Shown in pieces: positions 1 to 6,865 of a stretch of DNA of 33,453 nt (position 1 is the stretch's first letter; every line of letters begins with the position of its first letter). The stretch is from JAUYIV01 sp035464675 (GTDB lineage: Bacteria; Actinomycetota; Acidimicrobiia; Spongiisociales; UBA11373), in assembly GCA_035464675.1 (NCBI GenBank), contig DATHSA010000035.1:1-33453 (forward strand), in the 5' to 3' direction. Under the pieces are notes generated by a model. The model had not been told where the DNA came from. It saw nothing but the letters and a program-made list of their open reading frames with translations, and ran no database searches. The translations under genes were made by a program, and so were the position numbers.

Positions 1-232
1 GGCCCGGGTGCAGCACGAAGGGAACATCCATCTCGGTGACGACCTCGGTGGTCAGATCGGGTTGAGGCTGCTTGGGATCGATGTAGGGGTACCGGTGGTT
101 CTCGAAGACCCGGACGTAACGGTCGACCCGCACGTCGATGCTGGACGGCTGCACCATCGACGGGTCGAACGGATCGATCTCGATCCGCCCCACCTCGATT
201 GCCGCCCTGATCGAGACATCCGACAGGATCAT
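1..232 (-). CDS. dcd: dCTP deaminase, N-terminal part (gene runs off the left edge)
   Basis: The minus strand from the ATG at 232 opens a 77-codon frame still open at the edge. It begins MILSDVSIRAAIEVGRIEID and continues through DPFDPSMVQPSSIDVRVDRY to a YIDPKQPQPDLT segment. This is the characteristic N-terminus of dCTP deaminase, where PSS(I/V)DVR is strongly conserved. The family is about 190 residues, so roughly 40% is visible. The enzyme deaminates dCTP for dTTP synthesis; in actinobacteria it is often the bifunctional dUMP-forming type, but the catalytic residues that would decide this lie outside the window. A -10 box TAACCT sits 8 nt upstream of the ATG, suggesting a leaderless transcript. 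Confidence 0.93.
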   Translation of the reverse strand, partial: MILSDVSIRAAIEVGRIEIDPFDPSMVQPSSIDVRVDRYVRVFENHRYPYIDPKQPQPDLTTEVVTEMDVPFVLHPG

Positions 233-240
233 TGCGGGTC

Positions 241-246
241 AGGTTA
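241..246 (-). promoter_or_regulatory. -10 box of dcd
   Basis: TAACCT on the minus strand, 8 nt before the dcd ATG. It fits the TANNNT pattern seen before many genes here. No clear Shine-Dalgarno lies between the box and the start codon. Confidence 0.5.
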
Positions 247-383
247 CGGCGATGAGCCGCGCGGTGCGCCCAGCGGCTCTCACACTCCTCTCATCCGGTT
301 CCCAGGTGCTTCCCATCTCGATCTCACACCCTTCGAACACGCCGGCCGCAAGGTTTCGAAGAGCGATCAGAACGGAGGTTCAG

Positions 384-965
384 ATGAAGCAGACGCTCAA
401 GATCGGCATCACGATGGTGGTGGTGGCGGCACTCGCCATGTCGGGGATCGCCCTGGCACAGACCGACGACACCACCGTGGATGTGACCGAGACCCCGGCG
501 TACGACCGGATCATCGACAAGCTCCAGCCGCTTGTCGACGATGGAACCCTGGATGACGATGAGGCTGCCGCGGTCGCCGAGTTGCTGGCCGGAGAGTTCC
601 GCGGACGCCGCCATGGACCCGGAACATTCAGGGGTCTGGTTGCGGTGGCCGACTTCCTCGGCCTCGATGCGGAGGAGATGCGCGCCGCCCTGGAGGAGTA
701 CGACACGATTGCAGCGATCGCCGAAGCCAACGGCTCGAGCGCAGACGCGGTGATCGATCACCTCCTCTCGCTGTGCGAGGAGCGCCTCGACGAGGCTGTC
801 GAGAACGGTCGGATCACGGAGGACGAGAGGGCGGATCTCCTGGCGAGTGCCGAGGAGCGGATCACCGAGATGGTGACCAACTCGCTTCCCGAGCCTGGTG
901 ACCGTCCAATTCATCGCCGCCGCGGTGGCTTCGGCCCCGGTCCGATCCACGACATCGACACCTGA
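384..965 (+). CDS. secreted helical protein of unknown function
   Basis: A 193-residue protein. The ATG at 384 was chosen because a good Shine-Dalgarno (ACGGAGG, 372-378) precedes it and because it opens a signal peptide: MKQTLK, then a hydrophobic stretch to residue 26 ending ALAQ. The mature part is acidic and predicted helical, with two short helix-pair repeats of the type 'LVDDGTLDDDEAAAVAELL' and 'AVENGRITEDERADLL'. This resembles small extracytoplasmic EF-hand-like or DUF2680-like helical proteins, but I cannot assign a family. The tail is Arg/Gly-rich (RRRGGFGPG). A strong hairpin follows 23 bp after the stop. It looks exported and monocistronic; the function is unknown. Confidence 0.8.
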   Translation: MKQTLKIGITMVVVAALAMSGIALAQTDDTTVDVTETPAYDRIIDKLQPLVDDGTLDDDEAAAVAELLAGEFRGRRHGPGTFRGLVAVADFLGLDAEEMRAALEEYDTIAAIAEANGSSADAVIDHLLSLCEERLDEAVENGRITEDERADLLASAEERITEMVTNSLPEPGDRPIHRRRGGFGPGPIHDIDT

Positions 966-988
966 CGGCTCCCCTCCCAGGGACGCCT

Positions 989-1014
989 CTCCGGGGCCCT
1001 CACGGGCCCCGGAG
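989..1014 (+). terminator. strong hairpin after the secreted-protein gene
   Basis: A perfect 11-bp inverted repeat (989-999 with 1004-1014, 4-nt loop TCAC) lies 23 bp downstream of the stop at 965. The stem is almost all G/C and no T-run follows, as is usual for high-GC actinobacterial hairpin terminators. Confidence 0.65.
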
Positions 1015-1062
1015 GCGCGCAGCGGGGGAATACCCGGAGTGTCCTCCACCTTGTGTAACTCG

Positions 1063-1857
1063 ATGACGACAGAGTTCGCCGACCGACAGATGCCCGTCGT
1101 GTATCTGAGCCACGGTGCGCCTCCGCTTGCGGACGATCCGGTATGGACCGATCAGCTCGCCGACTGGTCGAACGGCATGCCCCGGCCATCCTCGGTGCTC
1201 ATGATCTCGGCGCACTGGGAGGCCTCGCCGGTCACACTCGGCGCAACCACGACCGTTCCTCTCGTGTACGACTTCTGGGGCTTTCCCGAGCACTACTACC
1301 GGGTGCAGTACCCCGCCCCTGGAGCACCGGCGCTCGCGGCAGAAGTGAGAGGGCTGCTGTCGGGGTCCGGACACGACGTCGCCGACGACTCCGAAAGGGG
1401 CCTCGATCACGGTGCCTATGTTCCGCTGGTGGAGATGTACCCCGACGCGGATGTCCCGGTGCTCCAGGTCTCGATGCCCACGCTCGACCCGAGGGCCCTG
1501 TTCGAGGTGGGCAAAGCACTCGCCCCCCTCCGGGATCGGGGGGTGTTGATCGTTGGCAGCGGGTTCGCCACGCACAACCTGAGGGCGATGAATTGGCACC
1601 TGGGCCCACATTCCGACCCGCCCGAGTGGTCCGCGGAATTCGATCACTGGCTGGACGAGGCCGTGTCCAGGGGGGATGTCGACGCAGTCCTCGACTTCGA
1701 GACGACGGCTCCTGCCGCCCGTCTCGCCCACCCGCGTACCGAGCACTTCGCTCCGCTCTTCGTCGCCCTGGGCGCGGCATCGGCGGCGCCCGAGGGCAGG
1801 ACGACCGTGGACGGGTTCTGGTTCGGTCTGTCGAAGCGATCCATGCAGTTCGACTGA
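1063..1857 (+). CDS. LigB-family extradiol dioxygenase (DODA-type)
   Basis: A 264-residue protein matching the class III extradiol ring-cleavage family (LigB fold; plant/bacterial 4,5-DOPA dioxygenase and E. coli YgiD group, about 260 aa). Conserved histidines are visible: H17 in LSHGAPPL and H51 in ISAHWEA (metal ligands), H116 in GLDHGAYVPL (catalytic base position), and H171 in GSGFATHNLR. The C-terminal HFAPLFVALGAA segment is also typical. The enzyme would use non-heme Fe(II) or Zn to act on a catechol-type substrate; the substrate cannot be deduced. The ATG at 1063 was preferred to an in-frame ATG at 1090, but no strong Shine-Dalgarno precedes either. The preceding GTGTAACTCG could hold a weak -10 box. 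Confidence 0.9.
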   Translation: MTTEFADRQMPVVYLSHGAPPLADDPVWTDQLADWSNGMPRPSSVLMISAHWEASPVTLGATTTVPLVYDFWGFPEHYYRVQYPAPGAPALAAEVRGLLSGSGHDVADDSERGLDHGAYVPLVEMYPDADVPVLQVSMPTLDPRALFEVGKALAPLRDRGVLIVGSGFATHNLRAMNWHLGPHSDPPEWSAEFDHWLDEAVSRGDVDAVLDFETTAPAARLAHPRTEHFAPLFVALGAASAAPEGRTTVDGFWFGLSKRSMQFD

Positions 1858-1888
1858 GAGCGTCGAGGCCCTTCGCTCAGGGCAGCGG

Positions 1889-1959
1889 AGCGGGCGAAGG
1901 GAATCGAACCCTCACTCCGAGCTTGGGAAGCTCGTGTTCTACCATTGAACTACGCCCGC
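1889..1959 (-). tRNA. tRNA-Gly (anticodon CCC)
   Basis: Reading the minus strand from 1959, a 71-nt cloverleaf forms. Acceptor stem GCGGGCG pairs with CGCCCGC, the D-arm has AGTTCAATGGTAGA, and the anticodon stem CGAGC/GCTCG encloses loop TTCCCAA, so the anticodon is CCC (reads GGG). The T-arm is GAGGGTTCGATTCCCTT and the discriminator is U. CCA is not encoded. The short length and D-loop are usual for bacterial tRNA-Gly. Confidence 0.97.
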
Positions 1960-1969
1960 ACGGAGCGGG

Positions 1970-1975
1970 ATGGTA
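1970..1975 (-). promoter_or_regulatory. -10 box of tRNA-Gly
   Basis: TACCAT on the minus strand, 10 nt upstream of the mature tRNA 5' end. No convincing -35 was found. The rest of the 1976-2149 interval shows no gene I can support. Confidence 0.45.
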
Positions 1976-2149
1976 CCGCACCCCGCAATCCGGCACCCCG
2001 CCCCTCGGCCTCATGCGGCACGGGGCACGCGTGGACACCGGACGGCTCATCGGCCATCTCGTCCGCCGTGGGCCCGGCAGGAGACACGGCGTGCCGGTCA
2101 TGGGAGTCGGCTGCCGTCTGCTCAGAGTCCCACGACGGCCGGAAGGCGG

Positions 2150-2365
2150 TCAGCCGGCGAGGAGGCTCGCTGCTCCCCAGGATGCGATCACGAGACCGAC
2201 CCCCAGGAGGAACCAGGCGCGCCCGGGCCGGAACTCCCCCTCGACGTTCTTGGGCTTGACCCCGCGGCGCGCCATGAGGATCGCGTAGCCGTTGCCGATC
2301 ACCAGCGCGGCACCGAGGGCGAGGACCAGCTGGGCGAAGAGCGAGTCGAGGTCGAAGATGTCCAT
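2150..2365 (-). CDS. small two-helix membrane protein
   Basis: A 71-residue protein from the ATG at 2365, preceded by GGAGA about 8 nt upstream; an upstream in-frame start would add 11 residues without a better signal. It has two hydrophobic segments, about residues 10-30 (AQLVLALGAALVIGNGYAIL) and 50-70 (AWFLLGVGLVIASWGAASLL), separated by a basic loop (ARRGVKPKNVEGEFRPGRAW). That predicts two transmembrane helices with the charged loop on one face. I do not recognise a characterised family, and the neighbours (tRNA-Gly, PhzF) give no clue. Confidence 0.7.
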   Translation of the reverse strand: MDIFDLDSLFAQLVLALGAALVIGNGYAILMARRGVKPKNVEGEFRPGRAWFLLGVGLVIASWGAASLLAG

Positions 2366-2456
2366 CGGCGGGTCTCCAGTCTCCGGCCTCCGGTCCATGG
2401 CTGCAAACCGTGGCGGCCGGTGGCCGGCTCCCGCATGGCAGCGCCATCGTGTCCGG

Positions 2457-2462
2457 TAGCGT
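2457..2462 (+). promoter_or_regulatory. -10 box of the PhzF-family gene
   Basis: TAGCGT ends 6 nt before the ATG at 2469, placing the predicted transcription start at or next to the start codon. No Shine-Dalgarno is present. Confidence 0.6.
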
Positions 2463-2468
2463 TACTGG

Positions 2469-3266
2469 ATGCGCCACTGCTATGTGCTTCGCGTCTTCAC
2501 CCGTGGGGACGAGGGCGGCAATCATCTCGGCGTGATCCCGGACATGACCGGGCTCTCCGCGCGGGCCATGCAGGAAATCGCCACCGAGAACGGCTTCTCC
2601 GAGACGATCTTCATCGACTGGCGGGAGGGCGGGATCCCTCATGTGCGGATCTTCACCCCCGCTCGCGAGCTCCCCTTCGCCGGGCACCCCCTTGTCGGGG
2701 CGGCCTGGGTGCTTGGAATGATCGGCCCGGGCACGGTCGATCGGATGACCTGCGAGGTGGGAGAGATCCCGTTCTGGATGGACGGTGACGAGATATGGGT
2801 CGATACGCCGATGGCCGACGAGATCTACGCCACCGCGGAGGCCGAGGCCGTCGCAGTCGCCGGGCGTCTGCCCGAGCCGGTGGACGCCTGGAAGGTGATG
2901 ATGCCGCTCGAGTACCTGGTCGTCGACGTCGGCTCGAAGGAGGCGGTGGCGTCCGCGGATCCCGACTTCCCAGCCCTTCAGGAGAACGATGTCGACATGT
3001 GTTATCTGTTCGCGATGGAAGGTGACGCGGTGACCGCCCGGTTCTTCGCTCCGGGAGCCGGGGTTCCCGAAGACCCGGCGACGGGGAGCGCGGCTTCGGC
3101 CCTCGCCGCAATCCTTCACCACCGCGGCAAGTTGGAGGGCAGCTTTGTGGTGAGCCAGGGCGACGAAATGGGCCATCCGTCGACCATCAAGGTGTCGTGG
3201 AACGGCCCGGTGGTGGGACTCGGCGGCACCGTGCGTCGCGACGAGGTGCGGGTGATCGAGAAGTAG
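2469..3266 (+). CDS. PhzF-family epimerase/isomerase
   Basis: A 265-residue protein of normal length for the PhzF/diaminopimelate-epimerase-like fold. It begins RHCYVLRVFTRGDEGGNHLGV. It carries the catalytic-Glu position E45 (NGFSETIFI), the FAGHPLVGAAWVL motif at about 70-82, and the second-half signature DPATGSAASALAAIL at about 203-217. PhzF itself isomerises a phenazine precursor, but no other phenazine genes are present, so this is a PhzF-like enzyme of unknown substrate. A -10 box 6 nt before the ATG suggests a leaderless mRNA. It converges on a GNAT gene with only 3 bp between the two stops, and the heptamer array 3267-3300 spans the junction. Confidence 0.88.
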   Translation: MRHCYVLRVFTRGDEGGNHLGVIPDMTGLSARAMQEIATENGFSETIFIDWREGGIPHVRIFTPARELPFAGHPLVGAAWVLGMIGPGTVDRMTCEVGEIPFWMDGDEIWVDTPMADEIYATAEAEAVAVAGRLPEPVDAWKVMMPLEYLVVDVGSKEAVASADPDFPALQENDVDMCYLFAMEGDAVTARFFAPGAGVPEDPATGSAASALAAILHHRGKLEGSFVVSQGDEMGHPSTIKVSWNGPVVGLGGTVRRDEVRVIEK

Positions 3267-3300
3267 CCGTCACCCGTTGCCCGTTACCCGTTGCCCGTGC
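3267..3300. repeat. heptamer array CCCGTTG (about 4 units), copy 1
   Basis: Four consecutive 7-bp units (CCCGTTG, CCCGTTA, CCCGTTG, CCCGTGC) at 3273-3300, preceded by a partial unit. The array supplies the last codons (GQRVTGNG) of the minus-strand GNAT gene and starts 1 bp after the PhzF stop. The minus strand has four GGG runs spaced by 4 nt, a G-quadruplex-compatible pattern. Confidence 0.8.
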
Positions 3301-3854
3301 GCACGCCGCCACTCCGCCCGCGTCATCACCCAGATCCTCTCGACTCCCATCTCGCCCGGGGCCTCGGGATCCCGTGACTTCTCCTCGGCCAGGGTGAAGC
3401 CGAGCCTCTCGGGGACGCGTCCGCTGGAGATGTTCGCCTTGTCGTGGTGGATCTCCACTCGTTCGACGCCTTCGATCTCGAAGGCGACGTCGGTCAGGGC
3501 CCGGGTCAACTCGGTGGCGTAACCCTTCCCGGTGTGGTCGGCGTGGATCCAGTAGCCGATCTCGAGGGCATCCTCACCGACGCGGCTGTGGAGACCGGTA
3601 CCCCCGATGGGCTCCCCTCCGAGAAAGACGCCCATGGTGAGGTCCTCTCCGTCCCCCCACGCCTTCCGCCAGCGGACCACTCTCTCGGTCTTCTGCTCCA
3701 CCGTCTCGGGCTCCCCGGCGACCCAGGGCATCCAGGGCCGCAGGTGATCCAGGCTGGCGGCGACCGCCGCGATCATCCCCGGCACGTCCGCTTCGGTCCA
3801 CAGCCGCAGCACGAGCCGCTCGGTCTCGATGCGTTCGGGGAATCGGGATTGCAT
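3270..3854 (-). CDS. RimJ/RimL-type GNAT N-acetyltransferase
   Basis: A 194-residue single-domain GNAT protein. It opens IETERLVLRLWTEADVPGM (typical of the ribosomal-protein-alanine acetyltransferase subgroup), then shows LEIGYWIHADHTGKGYATEL (acetyl-CoA pyrophosphate loop, with GKGYA in place of Q/RxxGxG/A) and NISSGRVPERLGF near the end. It would transfer acetyl from acetyl-CoA to an amine on a protein N-terminus or small molecule; the substrate is unknown. Its C-terminal eight residues are encoded by a CCCGTTG repeat array, so the natural end may have been changed by repeat growth. It converges with the PhzF gene. Confidence 0.87.
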   Translation of the reverse strand: MQSRFPERIETERLVLRLWTEADVPGMIAAVAASLDHLRPWMPWVAGEPETVEQKTERVVRWRKAWGDGEDLTMGVFLGGEPIGGTGLHSRVGEDALEIGYWIHADHTGKGYATELTRALTDVAFEIEGVERVEIHHDKANISSGRVPERLGFTLAEEKSRDPEAPGEMGVERIWVMTRAEWRRAHGQRVTGNG

Positions 3855-3945
3855 CGCCCGAATTGTCGCCCGGATCGGGTCAGAGCGCGAGCCTGGTCAC
3901 ACCGCCCGTATCGTTGTCGAAGACGCCGATTGGAATCGAGGCGGG

Positions 3946-4044
3946 ATGGCCTGGTGGATCGCCGGAGCCGTGGTCGTCGGATGGATCATCCTCGTGATCG
4001 CGACCTTCGTCCGCGGCCTCCGTGGCAAAGACCAGCAGAACTGA
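3946..4044 (+). CDS. possible 32-residue single-helix membrane microprotein
   Basis: The ATG at 3946 opens a 32-codon frame: one hydrophobic helix (WWIAGAVVVGWIILVIATFV) followed by a basic, polar tail (RGLRGKDQQN). The positive-inside rule predicts N-out/C-in. GAGG at 3938-3941 is a weak, close Shine-Dalgarno. The composition is that of a real transmembrane peptide rather than a shadow frame, and nothing is encoded opposite it. No family is recognisable. It sits between a GNAT gene (divergent) and the ABC exporter (convergent). Confidence 0.45.
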   Translation: MAWWIAGAVVVGWIILVIATFVRGLRGKDQQN

Positions 4045-4063
4045 CTGTTGACGACTGATGGGG

Positions 4064-4085
4064 CGCCTGCAACGCCCAACAGGCG
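4064..4085 (-). terminator. weak hairpin after the ABC exporter operon
   Basis: CGCCTG (4064-4069) pairs with CAGGCG (4080-4085) across a 10-nt loop, 13 bp beyond the permease stop on the minus strand. The stem is short and there is no T-run, so this is only a candidate. Confidence 0.25.
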
Positions 4086-4098
4086 AGCGGAGCGAGCC

Positions 4099-4902
4099 TC
4101 AGACCCCGATGTCCCTCCGCCGAAAGCCCGCCACCGCGGCGCCGGCGAACATCAGGGTGATCGCCAGCAAGAGCAAGGCGTTGCCCACCTGAAGCCCGTT
4201 GACGATCGGGAGCCCGGCGAGGCCCCAATAGAACGGGTTCAACCTGTCGAGTCCCTGGAGCGCGCTGACGAGCGGAGCCAGGCCCCACAGCACGTACATG
4301 GTGACCGCGAGCGCGGCCGTCACGCCGTAGGTCACGGCACGGCCACCGGTCGATCCTCCGATCGCCAACGCCAGAGTGGCGAAGACCATCGCAATGAGAT
4401 AGACCGACACGGTCGCTCCGATGTAGCCCGTTATGGGCAGCGACATGTCGACGATGCGACCAGAGGCGATGAGCGTCAGCACCGCCACCGCGGCGAGGGC
4501 CAGACCGGCGAGGGCCATGGCGACGAACTTCTCCAGGATGAAGCGCTCCCGTCGCAGGGGGTGGGCGAGCGCCAGGTTCATCGTGCGGTCCCGCTCCTCA
4601 CCGGCGGTCTCGCGGGCGGCGAAAGCAATGAGGAAGATCAGGAAGATGATCGGCAGCGTGTTGGCGAACAACTGGCTCTGCAGGTAGCCCTCGGGCGAGG
4701 TCGGGTCGAGGCCGCCCCCGAGTCCGAGGATCTGCTGGACGAAGTCCGGGTAGTCCTCGAGGAAGTCGCCGATGCTCGGCTGGTCGCGCACGGCCGGGTA
4801 GGCCAGGACGATCAAGAGCACTATCCCGAAGACCCCGAGCGCCCAGGCGAGGAGCGATTTGCGTCGCCCCATCAAGACACGGCGGAGAGTCTCGGTCCTC
4901 AT
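4099..4902 (-). CDS. ABC-2 type exporter, permease subunit
   Basis: A 267-residue membrane protein with about six hydrophobic segments: near 17-36, 82-96, 128-147, 160-185, 192-215 and 238-258. The first loop is long and extracytoplasmic, and the cytoplasmic loop AARETAGEERDRTMNLALAHPLRRERFILEKF (about 95-126) matches the coupling-helix region of ABC-2 permeases (RE..G....LL..P). Its ATG overlaps the stop of the ATPase gene by 4 bp (ATGA), indicating translational coupling and a two-component exporter. The substrate is unknown; such pairs often export lipids, peptides or drugs. Confidence 0.88.
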   Translation of the reverse strand: MRTETLRRVLMGRRKSLLAWALGVFGIVLLIVLAYPAVRDQPSIGDFLEDYPDFVQQILGLGGGLDPTSPEGYLQSQLFANTLPIIFLIFLIAFAARETAGEERDRTMNLALAHPLRRERFILEKFVAMALAGLALAAVAVLTLIASGRIVDMSLPITGYIGATVSVYLIAMVFATLALAIGGSTGGRAVTYGVTAALAVTMYVLWGLAPLVSALQGLDRLNPFYWGLAGLPIVNGLQVGNALLLLAITLMFAGAAVAGFRRRDIGV

Positions 4903-5792
4903 CGGCGCCCGTTCTTGTAGAGCTGGAGAAAGATCTCCTCGAGAGGGGTGTCATGGGTGCGGATCACCAGCACCTCGTAGTCGGCGATCGCTTTGACCAG
5001 CGGATCCATCGATCCCTCCACCTTCAGGGTCGCGGTCTCGGCGGTGACGCTGACCTCGCTGACGCCATCGACGGAGGCCAGCCGGTCTTCCCCGGGCACC
5101 GGGTACCCGAACCGGACCTCGACGAGTCGGAGGGCGCGCTCCTTGAGGCTCTCCACGGAGGCGACCTCGACCAGCCGTCCCTTGCGGATGATCCCTACCC
5201 GCTGGGCGATCCGCTCCACTTCGGGGAGGACATGGGAGGAGAGGAAGACGGTCCTGCCGTCCCGTTGGGCCTCGTCGATCATCTCGTAGGTGACCTGTTG
5301 CATGAGCGGGTCGAGACCACTCGTCGGCTCGTCGAGGATGAGCAATTCCGGCCTGTGCATGAACGCTTGCACCAGCCCGATCTTCTGCTTGTTGCCGGTG
5401 GAGAGGTCGGCGACCTTGCGATCGGCCTCTACCTGAAAGCGCTCGATCAGCTCGTCGCGGTACGCGGTGTCGACGCCGCCTCGAAGCCGGCTGAGGTGGT
5501 CCAGCACCTGGCGAGGTGTCATCCAATCCCACAGGGGCAGCTCGTCGGGCAGATACCCGACCCGGCGGCGAATCTCCATCGAGTCCTCGACCGAGTCGAG
5601 GCCGAGCACCGTGGCGGTGCCCGACGACGGGCGGATCAAGTCGAGGAGGGTCCTGATCGTCGTCGTCTTGCCGGCGCCATTGGGTCCCAGAAACCCGAAG
5701 ACCTCGCCCACCTGGACCTCGAGGTCGACGTCGACGATGCCTCGAGCCTTGCCGTAGAACTTCCTCAACCGCTCGGTTCGAATGGCGGCCAT
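4899..5792 (-). CDS. ABC-2 type exporter, ATP-binding subunit
   Basis: A 297-residue ATPase with every nucleotide-binding motif: Walker A GPNGAGKT (36-43), Q-loop region LPDELPLWDW (81-90), signature LSTGNKQKIGL (130-140; LSTGN replaces LSGGQ, common in this CcmA/NatA-like group), Walker B LLILDEP (150-156), D-loop SGLD and H-loop H187 in SSHVLPEVE. The C-terminal 80 residues are the usual extra domain of drug- or Na+-exporter ATPases. It pairs with the downstream permease. The minus-strand -10 box TAGCCT lies 6 nt before the ATG, suggesting a leaderless operon mRNA. Confidence 0.94.
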   Translation of the reverse strand: MAAIRTERLRKFYGKARGIVDVDLEVQVGEVFGFLGPNGAGKTTTIRTLLDLIRPSSGTATVLGLDSVEDSMEIRRRVGYLPDELPLWDWMTPRQVLDHLSRLRGGVDTAYRDELIERFQVEADRKVADLSTGNKQKIGLVQAFMHRPELLILDEPTSGLDPLMQQVTYEMIDEAQRDGRTVFLSSHVLPEVERIAQRVGIIRKGRLVEVASVESLKERALRLVEVRFGYPVPGEDRLASVDGVSEVSVTAETATLKVEGSMDPLVKAIADYEVLVIRTHDTPLEEIFLQLYKNGRR

Positions 5793-5798
5793 GGGCCG

Positions 5799-5804
5799 AG
5801 GCTA
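5799..5804 (-). promoter_or_regulatory. -10 box of the ABC exporter operon
   Basis: TAGCCT on the minus strand, exactly 6 nt before the ATG at 5792. It predicts a transcript that begins at the start codon. Confidence 0.55.
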
Positions 5805-5909
5805 ACGCTGATCGTGCGGGCTGGAGATCAGTCGAGGTCAAGGGTCCCCCCGGACTCGCCGTAGGCCGGGGTGCCCTGCCCTGCCGGGCGACGGGAGACG
5901 GTCGACGGT

Positions 5910-5940
5910 CTACGCAGCGGCGCCGGGCGCCGCTTCGTAG
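5910..5940. promoter_or_regulatory. 31-bp palindrome, candidate operator of the metal-transporter operon
   Basis: Arms 5910-5923 and 5927-5940 are complementary at 13 of 14 positions around a CGG centre. The left arm begins CTACGCAGCGGCG and the right arm ends CGCCGCTTCGTAG. The last three bases overlap the predicted -10 box TAGACT (5938-5943). Transcription of both flanking operons starts outside it and runs away from it, so it should act as DNA (operator) rather than as an RNA terminator. The 161-bp gap 5793-5953 holds nothing else but promoters. Confidence 0.5.
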
Positions 5941-5943
5941 ACT
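5938..5943 (+). promoter_or_regulatory. -10 box of the CDF/thrB operon
   Basis: TAGACT, 10 nt upstream of the ATG at 5954, overlapping the right end of the 31-bp palindrome. No Shine-Dalgarno is evident. Confidence 0.5.
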
Positions 5944-5953
5944 CTCCGCCCGA

Positions 5954-6865
5954 ATGGCCTCCGGCAACCGTGCGATCGTCCTGGCGGCGCTCGTCGCCAA
6001 CTCGCTCATCGCCGTGCTCAAGTTCGTCGCCGCTTCGATCACGGGGAGCACCGCGATGCTCGCCGAGGGGTTCCACTCGGTCGCCGACTCGGGGAACCAG
6101 CTCTTCCTGTTGCGCGGTCAGGCGGCGAGCCGGTTCGCCGCGTCGTCGCGGTTCCCCTTCGGGCGCGGGAAGGAGGCCTATTTCTGGGCGTTCATGGTGG
6201 CGGTGTTCCTCTTCGTCGGCGGCGGGGTGGTTGCCTTCATGGAGGGGCTGGACCGGCTCCGGCATCCTCATGACACCGACGTGGGGATCACCTTCAACCT
6301 GATCGTGCTCGGAGTCGCCGCGTTCTTCGAGATCTTCATCGCCTTCCGCCCCGCCCTGCGCGAGTTCAACAAGACGCGGGGAAGCCGGGGGGTTTGGCGC
6401 ACCATCCGGGACACCAAGGACGTGACTCTGGTCGTGGTCCTGTTCGAGGACAGCGTGGCAACCCTCGGGCTCGCAGTCGCCGCCGCCGGCGTGGTGCTCA
6501 CCCACACCACCGGTGACGCGATGTGGGACGGCCTGGCCTCGCTGGTGATCGGGGTCCTGCTCGCACTGACGGCATGGATCCTCGCCGTCGAGACCAAGGG
6601 CTTGCTGGTGGGCGAGTCGGCGACCCGGGCGGCGAGGGCCTCGATCCGCGCGGCCACGCTGTCGGTGCCCCGGGTCGAATCCATCGATCGCCTGCTGACC
6701 ATGCACCTGGGGCCCGACGAGATCCTGGTGAACATGGACCTCGCGGTGGAAGAGGGCCTGACCGCGCACGACCTGGAGGAGATCACCGCAGAGGTCGAGG
6801 CCGAGGTCATGCGGCTGGTTCCCGGCGCCACGAGGGTGTTCATCGAGTACGGGCCTGAGCGATGA
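5954..6865 (+). CDS. cation diffusion facilitator (ZnT9-like subgroup)
   Basis: A 303-residue CDF transporter that would export divalent metal (Zn, Fe, Mn or similar) by proton antiport. The N-terminal helices include the H41xxxD45 metal-site pair (GFHSVADSGNQ), then FPFGRGKEAYFWA (68-80). The second half of the transmembrane site is E165-D166 (LFEDSVATLG) instead of the usual H/DxxxD, which is the feature I associate with the SLC30A9/ZnT9-like branch. D192GLAS follows. A cytoplasmic C-terminal ferredoxin-like domain occupies about 220-303. It starts a four-gene run and overlaps the next gene by ATGA. Confidence 0.9.
   Translation: MASGNRAIVLAALVANSLIAVLKFVAASITGSTAMLAEGFHSVADSGNQLFLLRGQAASRFAASSRFPFGRGKEAYFWAFMVAVFLFVGGGVVAFMEGLDRLRHPHDTDVGITFNLIVLGVAAFFEIFIAFRPALREFNKTRGSRGVWRTIRDTKDVTLVVVLFEDSVATLGLAVAAAGVVLTHTTGDAMWDGLASLVIGVLLALTAWILAVETKGLLVGESATRAARASIRAATLSVPRVESIDRLLTMHLGPDEILVNMDLAVEEGLTAHDLEEITAEVEAEVMRLVPGATRVFIEYGPER

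Noticed and set aside
1877..2101. 74-residue minus-strand frame containing SSMVEHELPKLGVRVRFPSP
   Set aside because: This is the conceptual translation of the tRNA-Gly gene, a well-known false protein.
5910..5940. 31-bp palindrome considered as a terminator
   Set aside because: Both flanking operons are transcribed away from it, so no transcript is expected to cross it.
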